Below are positions 18,353-28,400 of a stretch of DNA of 64,000 nt, in pieces. This DNA comes from JABDJZ01 sp047619685 (lineage in GTDB: Bacteria > Bacteroidota > Rhodothermia > Rhodothermales > UBA10348): the NCBI GenBank assembly GCA_047619685.1, contig JBLHLC010000001.1:124001-188000 (forward strand), written 5' to 3'. Position numbers and translations under genes: made by a program. Every line of letters begins with the position of its first letter. The first letter of the stretch is position 1. Below the pieces are notes generated by a model. That model saw nothing but the letters and a program-made list of their open reading frames with translations. It was not told the origin of the DNA and did not search any database.

Positions 18353-19135
18353 CTAGGAGTCTGCCTGGACGGTTTCTGGCGGGGTCTTGACCGCGGCCAG
18401 CGCCTCAATGAGGTAGGGCTGAACGATGTCGGCTACGCGGACGTGGCCGGGACCATTCGGGTGGATATTGTCTGACTGCATGAGGCTGTCGACGCCGCCG
18501 ACCCCATTGAGGAGGAAGGGTATCAGGAGGCCGTCGTTCCGTTCGGCAATTTCGGGATACATCTTGGCGAAGGACTCGGTGTAGTCGAGCCCCAGGTTAG
18601 GGGGCATCATCATGCCGGCCACGACAAGGACCATGTCCGGATTCTGCGTGCGGGCCTTGTCAACGATCCCCTGGAGATTGGTACGGCTGGATCCCAGATC
18701 GATGCCCCGAAGGCCATCATTACCACCCAGTTCAAGCACAAGCACGTCAACGTGACGCTGTAGGAGCCAGTCGATACGCCGAAGGCCGCCGGCGGAAGTC
18801 TCACCACTCAACCCACCGTTAATCAGGGTCGCGGCCACACCCAGCGCCTCCAGGCGGCCCTCCAGAATGGCCGGGAAGGCCTCCTGAGGCTCGAGGCCAT
18901 ACCCCGCGGTGATGGAGTCGCCCAGAAAGAGGACCGTCGGACCGCCAGGCGCGGAAGATTCCCCAACGGGCGGGGTAGCGTTCGGGGGCTGTGCCGACAC
19001 GTTTGCCGGTGATGCGGAGGGCGTGTCCGCGGCAGGTCCGGCCGCAGCGGCGCCTTCGCCAGAATTTGCCGGGCCGCACCCCGCTCCCCCGAGAACACCA
19101 ACCAACAGGAGTGTGTATAGCAGGCCAATTCTCAT
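18353..19135 (-). CDS. GDSL-type arylesterase/lysophospholipase, lipoprotein (TesA-like)
   Basis: A 260-residue SGNH hydrolase. The signal peptide ends in lipobox GGAGC (Cys20), followed by a 45-residue Ala/Pro/Ser linker that tethers it to the membrane. The catalytic blocks are LFLGDSITAGYG (nucleophile Ser), INGGLSGET, ELGGNDGLRG and SDNIHPNGPGH (Asp-His). The family includes E. coli TesA (thioesterase I/protease I/lysophospholipase L1). In E. coli tesA lies opposite ybbA-ybbP, and the same divergent layout is seen here, which supports the assignment. It probably acts in the periplasm on acyl esters. Confidence 0.92.
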   Translation of the reverse strand: MRIGLLYTLLLVGVLGGAGCGPANSGEGAAAAGPAADTPSASPANVSAQPPNATPPVGESSAPGGPTVLFLGDSITAGYGLEPQEAFPAILEGRLEALGVAATLINGGLSGETSAGGLRRIDWLLQRHVDVLVLELGGNDGLRGIDLGSSRTNLQGIVDKARTQNPDMVLVVAGMMMPPNLGLDYTESFAKMYPEIAERNDGLLIPFLLNGVGGVDSLMQSDNIHPNGPGHVRVADIVQPYLIEALAAVKTPPETVQADS

Positions 19136-19194
19136 GGTAATCGCGTTTGTTCAGTGCGGATACCTGTCCGACGACTGTACGGTTTCATCTGTCT

Positions 19195-19905
19195 ATGGCC
19201 CACGTTCTGGAAGTAAAAAATCTAACCAAGACGTACATGAGCGGCGGAAAGCCGCTGAGCGTGCTGCGTGACGTTTCTTTCATACTGGAGGATGGAGACA
19301 CCTGTGCGATCGTGGGGCCCTCCGGCAGCGGGAAAACGACACTCCTGGGGCTTGCGGCGGGGCTGGATGCTCCGAGTTCGGGGTCAGTCCTGCTTTGCGA
19401 AGAAGACTTGGGGAGCCTGTCCGAAGACAACCGGGCACGGTTGAGGAATAAGTACGTCGGTTTCGTTTTCCAGTCTTTCCGACTCATTCCGACGCTGACT
19501 GCTCTCGAAAACGTGATGGTCCCTGCAGAGCTGCGCGGCGATGCGGATTCGGTTAGCCGTGCCGCTACTCTCCTTGACCAGGTGGGACTGGGGGACCGCG
19601 CAGATCACTATCCGACTCAGCTCTCCGGCGGCGAGCAGCAACGGGTGGCCCTGGCCCGCGCGTTCATCAATCGTCCCCGCGTCCTTTTCGCCGATGAACC
19701 CACCGGCAATCTGGATACCGAAACCGGCGTCAAGGTGGCCGACCTCTTGTTTGACCTGAATCGGACTGCTGGAACAACCTTGGTTTTGGTCACGCATGAT
19801 CTGGAGATCGCACGGCGGACCGGCAGAGTCATCAGGCTGCGGGCGGGCGCTGTTCACGAGGATTCGGGTGCTCAAGTGGGTTCTGAATCAGGCGTGGTGG
19901 CCTGA
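19195..19905 (+). CDS. ABC transporter ATP-binding protein, YbbA/LolD type
   Basis: A 236-residue ATPase of the MacB/LolD/YbbA group. Walker A GPSGSGKTTL, Q-loop VFQSFRLIPTLTALENV, signature LSGGEQQRVALARA, Walker B VLFADEPTGNLD and H-loop VTHD are all intact. ATG 19195 is preferred over the in-frame 19147 because it gives the usual MAHVLEVKNLTKTY start. It couples to the FtsX-type permease encoded immediately downstream (1-bp gap) and is divergent from the GDSL esterase. The complex likely moves or extracts a hydrophobic substrate, perhaps a lysolipid or bacteriocin; the substrate is not known for YbbAP. Confidence 0.93.
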   Translation: MAHVLEVKNLTKTYMSGGKPLSVLRDVSFILEDGDTCAIVGPSGSGKTTLLGLAAGLDAPSSGSVLLCEEDLGSLSEDNRARLRNKYVGFVFQSFRLIPTLTALENVMVPAELRGDADSVSRAATLLDQVGLGDRADHYPTQLSGGEQQRVALARAFINRPRVLFADEPTGNLDTETGVKVADLLFDLNRTAGTTLVLVTHDLEIARRTGRVIRLRAGAVHEDSGAQVGSESGVVA

Positions 19906-19906
19906 T

Positions 19907-22432
19907 ATGGCACACTGGACTTTCAGTATGGCGTGGCGGGACAGCCGGGGTAGCCGCCGCCGGATGATCCTTTTTGTGGCCTCTATGGTGCTGGGCGTGG
20001 CTGCGCTTGTCGCCATCAACTCATTCGGCGCCAACCTTCGGAGCGCCATTGACGAGCAGGCAAAGGCACTCCTGGGAGCCGACATGTCGGTGGAGAGCGG
20101 AAGGCCGTTTGCGGACTCCGTCGAGGTGATGATCCGGGATATAGGCGGCGACCAGTCCCGCAGAATTTCGTTCAACTCGATGGCACTGTTTCCACGGGTA
20201 AATGGCACTCGGTTGTCTACGATACGGGCGCAGGACGGCGTGTATCCGTGGTATGGAGAAGTGGAGACTGACCCCCCAAGTGCCGTGAACGGCTGGGTCG
20301 AGCGGGGAGAAGCGCTGGTCGATCGCACGCTTATGCAGCAGTTTGAGCTGGTTACGGGCGATACCGTCCGTGTAGGCGGTAAGGACTACAGAATTGCCGG
20401 TGCGCTCCTCCAGACGCCTCGGGAATCCTCCGGGGCAGGCCTGTTTTCGCCGCGTGTCTATGTCCCCCTGGCGGGCCTGGACTCCACACTCTTCAGCTTT
20501 GGCAGCCAAGCGGACTACGAGGTCTACTTCCGCTTCAATGACGGCCGTGATTTCGAGGCGCTGGCCGACTCCATAAGGCCGGGTCTCCGGGAGGCCCGGA
20601 TTGGCGTAGACACCATCCAGGAAGAGCGGGACAACTGGGACTCGGCGTTGACGAACCTGTACCGTTTTCTGAGCCTGGTCGGCTTCATTGCTCTTTTATT
20701 GGGAAGCCTTGGGGTAGCCAGCGCGGTTCATGTTTACATCCGGCAGCGGATTGACACAGTAGCCACGCTGCGGTGTTTTGGTGCTTCGGGGTTTGAGACC
20801 TTGAGCATCTATGCCATGCAGGCACTCGGGATGGGGATGGTCGGCGCGGCAGGAGGTGCACTTCTGGGGGTCGCCGTCCAGCTGGCAGTACCCTCCGTCC
20901 TGGCGGATGCGCTGCCCGTAGATGTGTCCTTCGCCATTTCGTGGCCGGCGGTACTCCTTGGCGCTGGAATCGGGGTTGGGGTCACAGTCCTCTTCGCGCT
21001 TTTACCTCTCTTGGCCGTTCGAAAGATTTCGCCCCTGAGGGCCATCCGCTCTCAGGTGGATGAATCGGCGCAGGGAGACACCGATGCCTTTACTTGGGCA
21101 ATACGCGTCCTGGTAGCGGTGGGGGTCGTGCTTTTTTCGATTCTCCAGGCGCCCACGGCCATGTTCGGGCTGGCCTACGCGGCGGCAATCGCCGTGGTGT
21201 TCGGTGCTCTGGCGCTGCTGGCACGCCTGCTCATTTTGGGAGTAAAGCGGCTGCGCAACCCGGCGCTCCCCTATGTGGTCCGGCAAGGCCTGGCCAATCT
21301 CCATCGGCCGAACAACCAGACGCTCCTTTTGACCCTTGCGCTGGGACTGGGGACCTTCCTCATCGGGACCATGCTCGTAACCGAGCAGACACTCCTGTCT
21401 CAGGTGGACCTGGCGGGCAGAGAGGGCTCGGCCAACCTGGTCCTCTTCGATATCCAGAGCGATCAGACCGCCGGCGTACTGGAAGAACTCTCTGGTGCCG
21501 GCGTCGATGTGGTCGACCAGGTACCGATGGTGACCATGAGAATCGAGTCCATCAACGGCCGGACTACACTCGACATTCGGAACGATTCGACCCGTCAGGG
21601 CCCGCGATGGCCGCTCACCCGGGAATACCGGTCATCGTATCGAGATCACTTGACGGTATCAGAAACGCTGGTGGAGGGCCAGTTTACCACGGTATCGTCT
21701 CGGGATGCTGATGCCGTCCCGATTTCAGCCGAGCGTGATGTGGCAGCAGACCTTGGTGTCGTACTGGGAGACACGCTGGTCTGGAACGTTCAGGGTATCC
21801 CGGTAACTACGGTCATTGGGAGTATTCGAGAGGTAGACTGGAGACGCATACAGACCAATTTCTTCTTCGTCTTCCCAAGCGGCGTCCTGGAGGATGCCCC
21901 CCAATTCATGGTGGTCCTGGGCAACGCTCCCACTCAGACCAACTCTGCCTCGGCGCAGGCCGCCGTGGTCCGGCGTTACCCCAACGTGTCGGCCATCGAC
22001 GTTTCGCTGGTGCTGACCGTTTTCGAAGCCATCTTTTCGAGGATAGAGTTTGTGATCCGCTTCATGGCCCTGTTCTCCATACTGACCGGTTTTGTAGTCC
22101 TGTTTGGAGCCGTGGTGATCAGCCGCATACAACGCATATCGGAGACCGTGCTGCTGAAGACGCTGGGCGCCTCGCAGTGGCAGGTCATTCGGATCATGCT
22201 CGTGGAGTACGTCGCTCTGGGGGCGTTGGCCTCGCTGACCGGCTTGGGATTGGCCATAGCCAGCGGGTGGGCGCTTGCCTTCTTCGTGTTCAAGACGCCG
22301 TTTACGACCGGTGGTCCGGCGATGCTCTGGATCGTGGCGGGCGTGGTTGGATTGGTGGTCCTCATCGGGCTGGTGAGCAGCCGCGGTGTCTACCAGAAGC
22401 ATGCGCTGGAAGTACTGCGCTCCGAGGCGTGA
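19907..22432 (+). CDS. ABC transporter permease, YbbP/FtsX family
   Basis: An 841-residue permease starting at ATG 19907, one base after the ATPase stop. It has one N-terminal helix, a large MacB-like periplasmic domain (residues 50-250), three helices with the FtsX core (SLVGFIALLLGSLGVASAVHVY), further helices, a second periplasmic domain (about 540-700), and a final FtsX core (FIRFMALFSILTGFVVLFGAVVISRI ... ETVLLKTLGAS). The double FtsX arrangement with about ten helices is the YbbP pattern. It works with the upstream ATPase, and the neighbouring esterase probably processes the same class of lipid substrate. Confidence 0.92.
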   Translation: MAHWTFSMAWRDSRGSRRRMILFVASMVLGVAALVAINSFGANLRSAIDEQAKALLGADMSVESGRPFADSVEVMIRDIGGDQSRRISFNSMALFPRVNGTRLSTIRAQDGVYPWYGEVETDPPSAVNGWVERGEALVDRTLMQQFELVTGDTVRVGGKDYRIAGALLQTPRESSGAGLFSPRVYVPLAGLDSTLFSFGSQADYEVYFRFNDGRDFEALADSIRPGLREARIGVDTIQEERDNWDSALTNLYRFLSLVGFIALLLGSLGVASAVHVYIRQRIDTVATLRCFGASGFETLSIYAMQALGMGMVGAAGGALLGVAVQLAVPSVLADALPVDVSFAISWPAVLLGAGIGVGVTVLFALLPLLAVRKISPLRAIRSQVDESAQGDTDAFTWAIRVLVAVGVVLFSILQAPTAMFGLAYAAAIAVVFGALALLARLLILGVKRLRNPALPYVVRQGLANLHRPNNQTLLLTLALGLGTFLIGTMLVTEQTLLSQVDLAGREGSANLVLFDIQSDQTAGVLEELSGAGVDVVDQVPMVTMRIESINGRTTLDIRNDSTRQGPRWPLTREYRSSYRDHLTVSETLVEGQFTTVSSRDADAVPISAERDVAADLGVVLGDTLVWNVQGIPVTTVIGSIREVDWRRIQTNFFFVFPSGVLEDAPQFMVVLGNAPTQTNSASAQAAVVRRYPNVSAIDVSLVLTVFEAIFSRIEFVIRFMALFSILTGFVVLFGAVVISRIQRISETVLLKTLGASQWQVIRIMLVEYVALGALASLTGLGLAIASGWALAFFVFKTPFTTGGPAMLWIVAGVVGLVVLIGLVSSRGVYQKHALEVLRSEA

Positions 22433-22434
22433 GT

Positions 22435-23136
22435 ATGTCTGCGGATCGTCACCAACTTGCCGAGAACCTGGCGTCTGTCCGACGCAGAATGGCCGCCGCC
22501 TGCCTGCAAGCTGGGCGAGATTCGGGAGAGCTTACCCTTGTCGCCGTTTCGAAGACCTTTCCGCTGCAGGCCCTGCTTGACGCCGCGGAAGAGGGGCAGT
22601 TGGTATTTGGAGAGAACAAACCCCAGGAATTGGCCTCAAAGAGTCTGGAATGGGCGGATCGACCGGCCGACGTGCGGTTGCACATGATCGGACATCTTCA
22701 GAGTAACAAGGCCGGTCTTGTCGCGGAACACGCCGACGTATTTCATGCCCTGGATTCCATCAAACTTGCCGCGGCGCTGGACCGGCGGTGCCAGGAACTG
22801 GGAAAGACCCTGGAGTGCTACGTTCAGGTGAACGTCTCCGGAGAGGACTCCAAATTCGGGTTGGCTCCCGACGACCTGTATCCGTTTCTGGATTCGTTGT
22901 CCGGTATCCAGAACTTGAGGATCACCGGACTGATGACTCTTGCGGCACCGACCGCGGTTCAGGAGGAGACAAGAGCGCAGTTTCGTTTGTTGCGAGATCT
23001 GGCCGCCGGCTATTCGGATTCCGGCCCGGTATCTCTGAAGGTGCTCTCCATGGGGATGAGCGGAGATTTTGAGGTCGCGATCCAGGAGGGAGCGACACAC
23101 GTGCGGGTAGGAAGTGCTATCTTCGGCGGCAGGTAG
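22435..23136 (+). CDS. yggS: PLP homeostasis protein YggS/PROSC
   Basis: A 233-residue pyridoxal-phosphate-binding protein of the YggS/YBL036C family with a TIM-barrel fold and no known catalytic activity, important for balancing PLP and amino-acid pools. The PLP lysine is in VAVSKTFP; other marks are FGENKPQE, HMIGHLQSNK, VNVSGEDSKFGL, ITGLMTLA, LSMGMSGDFEVAIQEGATHVRVGSAIFG. The ATG lies two bases after the permease stop, giving tight coupling. In many bacteria yggS precedes division genes, and here divIVA follows two genes later. Confidence 0.95.
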   Translation: MSADRHQLAENLASVRRRMAAACLQAGRDSGELTLVAVSKTFPLQALLDAAEEGQLVFGENKPQELASKSLEWADRPADVRLHMIGHLQSNKAGLVAEHADVFHALDSIKLAAALDRRCQELGKTLECYVQVNVSGEDSKFGLAPDDLYPFLDSLSGIQNLRITGLMTLAAPTAVQEETRAQFRLLRDLAAGYSDSGPVSLKVLSMGMSGDFEVAIQEGATHVRVGSAIFGGR

Positions 23137-23152
23137 TACTAGTAGTTCAGAT

Positions 23153-23422
23153 ATGTTTCTTCTTGTGATCGGAGTGGCTGTAGGCTTGGTTATCACTGGC
23201 CTGCTACGGGCATGGACCCGGTATGAGGCTCAAAGCTCGGCAGCCCTGCACGAGGACATGGAACTGCTGCTGGAGACGGTACAGACCTTGACGGAACGTG
23301 TCGAGTCGCTGGAGGCGATTGCGACCGAAGCCGAGGTGCCTGAGCGAATCGACCTGGACGCGATCGTCCCGGACAGTTTCGAACAGACTGCCCCCAGGCA
23401 GAAACTGCATCCCTTGAAATAA
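23153..23422 (+). CDS. Small single-pass membrane protein with coiled coil
   Basis: An 89-residue protein not recognised as a named family. One N-terminal transmembrane helix (FLLVIGVAVGLVITGLL) is followed by a charged heptad-rich segment (HEDMELLLETVQTLTERVESLEAIATEAEV) and a short polar tail. The layout resembles PspB or other envelope coiled-coil proteins, but no diagnostic motif is seen. It sits between yggS (17 bp) and divIVA (12 bp), so it may belong to a cell-envelope or division module. ATG 23153 is chosen because it starts directly at the membrane helix. Confidence 0.7.
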   Translation: MFLLVIGVAVGLVITGLLRAWTRYEAQSSAALHEDMELLLETVQTLTERVESLEAIATEAEVPERIDLDAIVPDSFEQTAPRQKLHPLK

Positions 23423-23434
23423 GTGTATGAGGCC

Positions 23435-24535
23435 ATGAAGCTCACAGCACTTCAAATCCGAAAGCACGAATTCGGCCGAGCCTTCCGAGGCTACGACACG
23501 GAAGAGGTCAACGCATTTCTGAGCATGGTTTCCCAGCATTGGCAGAGCCAATCCGAGGACATGCGCAGGCTCGAGGAGCGGCTTGAGGAGCAGAATCAGC
23601 GGGTCGCCCACTACCTCAAGGTCGAGGAGGCTCTCGAGCACGCGCTGGAGAATGCTCGCTCAGCGTCTGAAGCCAAACTGGCCAAAGCCGATGCGCAGGC
23701 GGAGGAACGCGTACTGAATGCGGATTCCGAAGCGGAAGAAGCCGTTCGGACCGCGGAAACGCGCGCGAACGACCTGTTGGGTGAGGCCAAATCACGCGCT
23801 GCAGAGACCATTGAAAACGCCGAGTCGCACGCCGCAAATGCTGTCAAGCGGGCCGCCGAGCGAGCCGACGCCACCATTGCAGAGGCAGAACAGCGGTTGC
23901 AGGAGTTGGTCAGCGCGGCCGACGCGGCCCGTGCTGCCGCGCGCCAGGAGTTGGGTCAGTTGGAGTCTGAACGCCAGCGCGTCCTGACGGGCCTGGGAGA
24001 TCTTCTCCGGTCCAGTCTGTCCAGCATGCAAGCCTACGATGCGGCAGAAGAGCCCGAGGAAGTGACTGCGTTTCAGGCTGTCGTGGGCGTTGCGTTTGCG
24101 GCCCCCCTGGACCGTGAAGAGGTTGAACCGTGGCAATCCGCCGCGCAACCCGACGGGGACGCGGACGGAAACGAGACGGATCCTGAGGAGGCCATGGCTC
24201 TGGTGGACCTGAACGCGGATTCTGCGCCGGACGCTGACGGGCACATTGGAGCAGAGGCGCAAACCGGGGCAGACGAGGACGCAGTCGATGAGGCGGTCGA
24301 TGAGACCCAGGCCAAGCCAGGTCCCGAACATGCCGGTATTCGCCTGATCAGTTCCTCAGAAGCGGTGTTTGAGGGATTGCCCAGCGCAGACGACGGGTTT
24401 GAAGAGGAGGGTGGTACCTCCGGGAAACGTGGTGGATTGGCTTCTACTTCAGATCCGCAATCGAAAACCAAGAAATTCGGTGCAGACGAGGAGATCAAAA
24501 AGATCCGCCGGATCCTCGAGGACCTGGATAGTTGA
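23435..24535 (+). CDS. divIVA: DivIVA domain protein
   Basis: The N-terminus MKLTALQIRKHEFGRAFRGYDTEEVNAFL is the membrane-binding DivIVA motif. It is followed by a long coiled coil rich in Ala/Glu (about residues 30-180) and an acidic, probably disordered region (about 200-310, many Asp/Glu). A short basic/acidic tail EEIKKIRRILEDL ends the 366-residue protein. DivIVA proteins gather at negatively curved membrane and recruit division or wall-synthesis partners. Start ATG 23435 is preferred over GTG 23423 because homologues begin at MKLT. The C-terminal tail is a good candidate partner-binding helix. The stop overlaps the next gene's start by two bases. Confidence 0.92.
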   Translation: MKLTALQIRKHEFGRAFRGYDTEEVNAFLSMVSQHWQSQSEDMRRLEERLEEQNQRVAHYLKVEEALEHALENARSASEAKLAKADAQAEERVLNADSEAEEAVRTAETRANDLLGEAKSRAAETIENAESHAANAVKRAAERADATIAEAEQRLQELVSAADAARAAARQELGQLESERQRVLTGLGDLLRSSLSSMQAYDAAEEPEEVTAFQAVVGVAFAAPLDREEVEPWQSAAQPDGDADGNETDPEEAMALVDLNADSAPDADGHIGAEAQTGADEDAVDEAVDETQAKPGPEHAGIRLISSSEAVFEGLPSADDGFEEEGGTSGKRGGLASTSDPQSKTKKFGADEEIKKIRRILEDLDS

Positions 24536-25263
24536 CGCCCGTGTCCACCGAGGACCCGCCCAGAGTGCTGAGTACTCCGGATTTTGTAGCTGCGGCCGCG
24601 AGGCTCGGAGAGGCAATCCGCGAGGCCGCCGGCGTGGCTCCACTGGTAGTGGCCTGGGTTCCTGATCCGGCGTGGCTGGAGGACCCGGCCAGACAGCGGA
24701 TTGGCAATGTGGGTGTGACCGCGCTCGCGGGGAACGTCGTGTTGTCCTCCCTGACCGGGAACAGGGCCGATCAGGGGGTTCTGGCTGCGCGGGCCGCGGC
24801 CCATGCCGGGGCCGACATCTTTGTGGTATTGGACACATGCGCCAGTTTCCCCAGACCCACTGCGGAGGGCGGCAAGGAGCGCGTTGTGGTGTCCGATCAT
24901 ATCAATCTTACCGGCGAAAATCCGCTTGCAGGACCCAACGTGGCCGCCTGGGGCGTTCGTTTTCCTGACATGACCGATCCCTACACGCAGGCACTCAGGA
25001 TCAGGCTGTCCACGATCGGTCGTGAAGTTGTTCTGGCCGGAATCCCGGCAACCCCGGCAGGCGTGACCAGGCAGGATCTGGAACGCGCTGACCAGCTCGG
25101 AGCGACCGCTGTCTCGTCGGGAGTCGTTCACGCCGTCATTGCGGCCCGGCATTCCGGACTCCGGGTAGCGGCCTGCTGCGTGGTTCAGAAGCGTCCCGAG
25201 GCCACGGTGCGCGCTGACGGGCGTGCCCTGGTAACCACGGTCCTCGGACTCTTGACTGAATAG
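24532..25263 (+). CDS. Degenerate purine nucleoside phosphorylase-like protein
   Basis: The 243-residue protein aligns with class I purine nucleoside phosphorylase through GNVGVTALAGNVVLSSLTG, SDHINLTGENPLAGPN (residues 121-136), RFPDMTDPYTQALR (143-156) and GATAVSSGVVHAVIAARHSGLRV. The catalytic and ligand sites are gone: no N-terminal GSGLG phosphate loop, no GRxHxYEG, TNAAGG replaced by LDTCASF, the GPxFET glutamate replaced within IPATPAGVT, and the base-binding asparagine replaced in CCVVQK. It is therefore probably not an active phosphorylase. The start is TTG 24532, overlapping the divIVA stop as TTGA; GTG 24541 is an alternative. The coupling to divIVA hints at a related role. Confidence 0.75.
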   Translation: MTPVSTEDPPRVLSTPDFVAAAARLGEAIREAAGVAPLVVAWVPDPAWLEDPARQRIGNVGVTALAGNVVLSSLTGNRADQGVLAARAAAHAGADIFVVLDTCASFPRPTAEGGKERVVVSDHINLTGENPLAGPNVAAWGVRFPDMTDPYTQALRIRLSTIGREVVLAGIPATPAGVTRQDLERADQLGATAVSSGVVHAVIAARHSGLRVAACCVVQKRPEATVRADGRALVTTVLGLLTE

Positions 25264-25378
25264 GCCAGCACGGCGCGCGTACGGGGACTTCGTCTTCCAT
25301 CTGTGGGCGCGGGGCCGTCCGTGAATCGACCCCATCGGTATTCCCGCACCCTTCGTCCCAGAAGCCGACTTTCGAGAG

Positions 25379-25385
25379 TATTTTG
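25379..25385 (+). promoter_or_regulatory. Candidate -7 promoter element upstream of ileS
   Basis: TATTTTG lies 40 bases before the ileS ATG in a 162-bp gene-free gap. It is one base short of the Bacteroidota sigma-ABfr -7 consensus TAnnTTTG. The same heptamer occurs before the topoisomerase A gene. A matching -33 TTTG is not clear. Confidence 0.25.
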
Positions 25386-25425
25386 TACCAGTAAACCTGT
25401 CACGAACTGACGCTTGATTGCTCGT

Positions 25426-28400
25426 ATGCCACGGTTCAAAGAAATAAAGCATCTGGATCACCCGACCCTCGAAAAGGAGGTACTGGCGTCCTGGGAGGCA
25501 CAGGACATCTTCGGTCAGAGCATCGAGCAGCGTGAGGGCGCCCCTGCCTTCACATTCTACGAGGGTCCCCCGACAGCAAATGGTCGTCCGGGTATCCACC
25601 ACGTGATGGGCCGCACCATCAAGGACGCCTTCTGTCGCTACAAGACAATGAAGGGCTTCCAGGTGATGCGCAAGGCCGGCTGGGACACCCACGGGCTTCC
25701 TGTTGAGATCGAAGTAGAGAAGGAACTGGGCCTCGAGGGCCGCCACCAGGTTGAGGAATTCGGGGTCGAGCGCTACAATCGCGCGTGTCGCGAGAGCGTT
25801 CTCCGCTACAAAGATCAGTGGGACGAACTGACCACGCGCATCGGCTTCTGGGTCGATCTGGATGATCCCTACGTGACCTTCAAGGCCTCGTACATCGAGT
25901 CCGTCTGGTGGCTTCTCAAACAGATCCACCAAAAGGACCTGCTCTACAAGGGGTTCAAGATTCAGTGGTACAGCCCCGGGTCGGGCACTGTGCTGTCGTC
26001 CCACGAGGTTAGTCTCGGATACAAGGAGGTGCAGGACCCGAGTATCTACACGCGTTTCAAGCTGCGGGATGAGGAGAACACGTACTTCCTGGCGTGGACT
26101 ACAACGCCCTGGACGACAATTTCCAATGTCGCCTTGGCGGTCGGTCGGAAGATCGACTACGTCAAGATTCGTCTTACCACCCAGGATGTGGGCGTTCACG
26201 ACATGATTCTCGCGGAGGCGAGGCTCTCGGTCATCAAGGAAGAGTACGAGATCGTTGGCCGCATGAAGGGCCAGGAACTGCTTGATGTGCGGTACCATCC
26301 GCTGTTCGATTACTTCCTGGGTACCGAAGGCACGGAAAACGCGTGGCGGGTGGTGGATGCAGACTACGTCTCGACCGAGGACGGGACAGGCATCGTGCAC
26401 ACGGCCCCTGCGTTTGGTGCCGAAGACTTCGAGACGGCAAAGAAGGAGGGCCTGCCCCTGCTCAATCCAGTGAACCCGGATGGTACGTTCTCAGAGGAGA
26501 TCGACATTGTTGCGGGCATGTGGTTCAAGGACGCGGACAAGGTCCTCTCCCGAGACCTGAGGGATCGTGGCTTGATGTACCGCCACGAGACCTACCTGCA
26601 CAACTATCCGCATGACTGGCGAAAAGGCACGCCGCTCATGAGCTACCCGGTGGACTCCTGGTTTATCAAGACCACGGCCATAAAGGATCGGCTGATCGAA
26701 TTAAACAATACCATTAACTGGCAGCCCAAAGGCATTGGCACGGGTAGGTTTGGCGATTGGCTTGTCAACAACGTGGACTGGGCACTCAGCCGGCGCCGGT
26801 ATTGGGGTACGCCACTTCCGATCTGGGAATCCGACGCCCCGGACTCCGAATACCGGGAAGTGATCGGCTCGATCGCCGAACTCCGCGAGAAGTGCGGGGG
26901 GCAACTCCCGGAGTCAGACGACGACCTCGACCTGCACCGACCCTTCGTGGACCATCTCACATGGCCCGCGCCGGATGGAGGTACGATGCGCCGCGTCGAG
27001 GACCTGATCGATGTGTGGTTCGATTCGGGAGCGATGCCCTTCGCCCAGTGGCATTATCCGTTCGAGAACAAGGAGTTGTTTGAGAGAAACTTCCCGGCGG
27101 ACTTTATAGCCGAGGGGGTAGACCAGACCCGGGGCTGGTTCTACACGCTGCACGCCATAGGCGCGCTTGTGATGGACTCGGTGGCTTACAAGAACGTCGT
27201 GGTAAACGGGCTCGTTCTTGATGAGAAGGGCGAAAAGATGTCCAAGAGCAAGGGGAACGCGGTAGACCCGTTCGCCACCATCGCGCAACATGGCGCGGAC
27301 CCGGTTCGCTGGTACATGATGAGCAACGCTCCGCCCTGGGAGAACCTGAAGTTTGCGGAGAAGGGCCTCGCGGAGACCCAGCGGAAGTTCTTCGGGACGC
27401 TTGGCAACGTCTACTCGTTCTTCGCCACCTACGCCAACATCGACGGTTTTACGGGCCAGGAGGACGAAATTTCCGTTGCCGACCGCCCGGAACTGGATCG
27501 GTGGATTCTGTCGCGGCTGGCCGAAACGATCCAGCAGGCAGACGAGGCCTACGAACAGTACAACCCGACCAAAGCATCCCGCACCGTTGAGGCGTTCGTG
27601 GACGAGCTATCCAACTGGTATATCAGGCGGAACAGACGTCGATTTTGGTCAGCCAAGACAGGCGATGAAGATACCGGCTCCAAAATCGCTGCCTATCAGA
27701 CGGTTTCCCGGTGCTTGTTCGCGGTCTGCAAGATGATGGCCCCGATCGCTCCATTCTTCAGCGACTACATCTATCGCTGTCTGGGCGGGCCGCTGGCGTC
27801 GGTCCACCTGGAACTGTTTCCAGACGTTGACGAGTCCCACGTGGATGCGGCTCTCGAGCATCGAATGGATCTGGCCCGGACGATCTCCTCCGTGACCCTG
27901 GCGCTGAGAAATCAGAGTGCCATTAACGTGCGTCAGCCACTAGCGCGCATCATGGTGGTCACCGGAGTTGGCGTCGAGGAAGATGTGGTCGAGAGAGTTC
28001 GCGACGTGATCATCAGCGAAGTGAACGTCAAGGAAGTGGATTATGTATCCGGAACCAGCGCGCTCGTGAAGCGGCAGGCCAAACCCAACTTCAAGAGACT
28101 CGGGCGGCGGCTGGGACCCAAGATGAAGACGGCCGGGGAAATGATTCGGGGCATGGCGCCAGATGCCATTGACGCCTACCTGGCTGCGGGCAGCGTGGTG
28201 TTCCAGCTGGATGGGGAAGAGGTGAGGATCGAAGGGGACGATATCGAAGTGATGTCCGAGGGGATTGACGGCTGGTTGGTCGGACAGGAGGGGAGCGTCA
28301 CTGTCGCGCTCGATGTGGCCCGCACACCGGAACTCATCGCCGAAGGTTTGGCGAGGGAGGTCGTCAATCGCATTCAAAACATGCGAAAGCAGGCCGGATA

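Noticed and set aside
24073..26400. A 775-codon open frame on the minus strand
   Set aside because: It lies opposite divIVA, the PNP-like gene and ileS, all with clear families; its sequence has no domain and a high Arg/Gly/Pro content typical of an antisense frame in GC-rich DNA.
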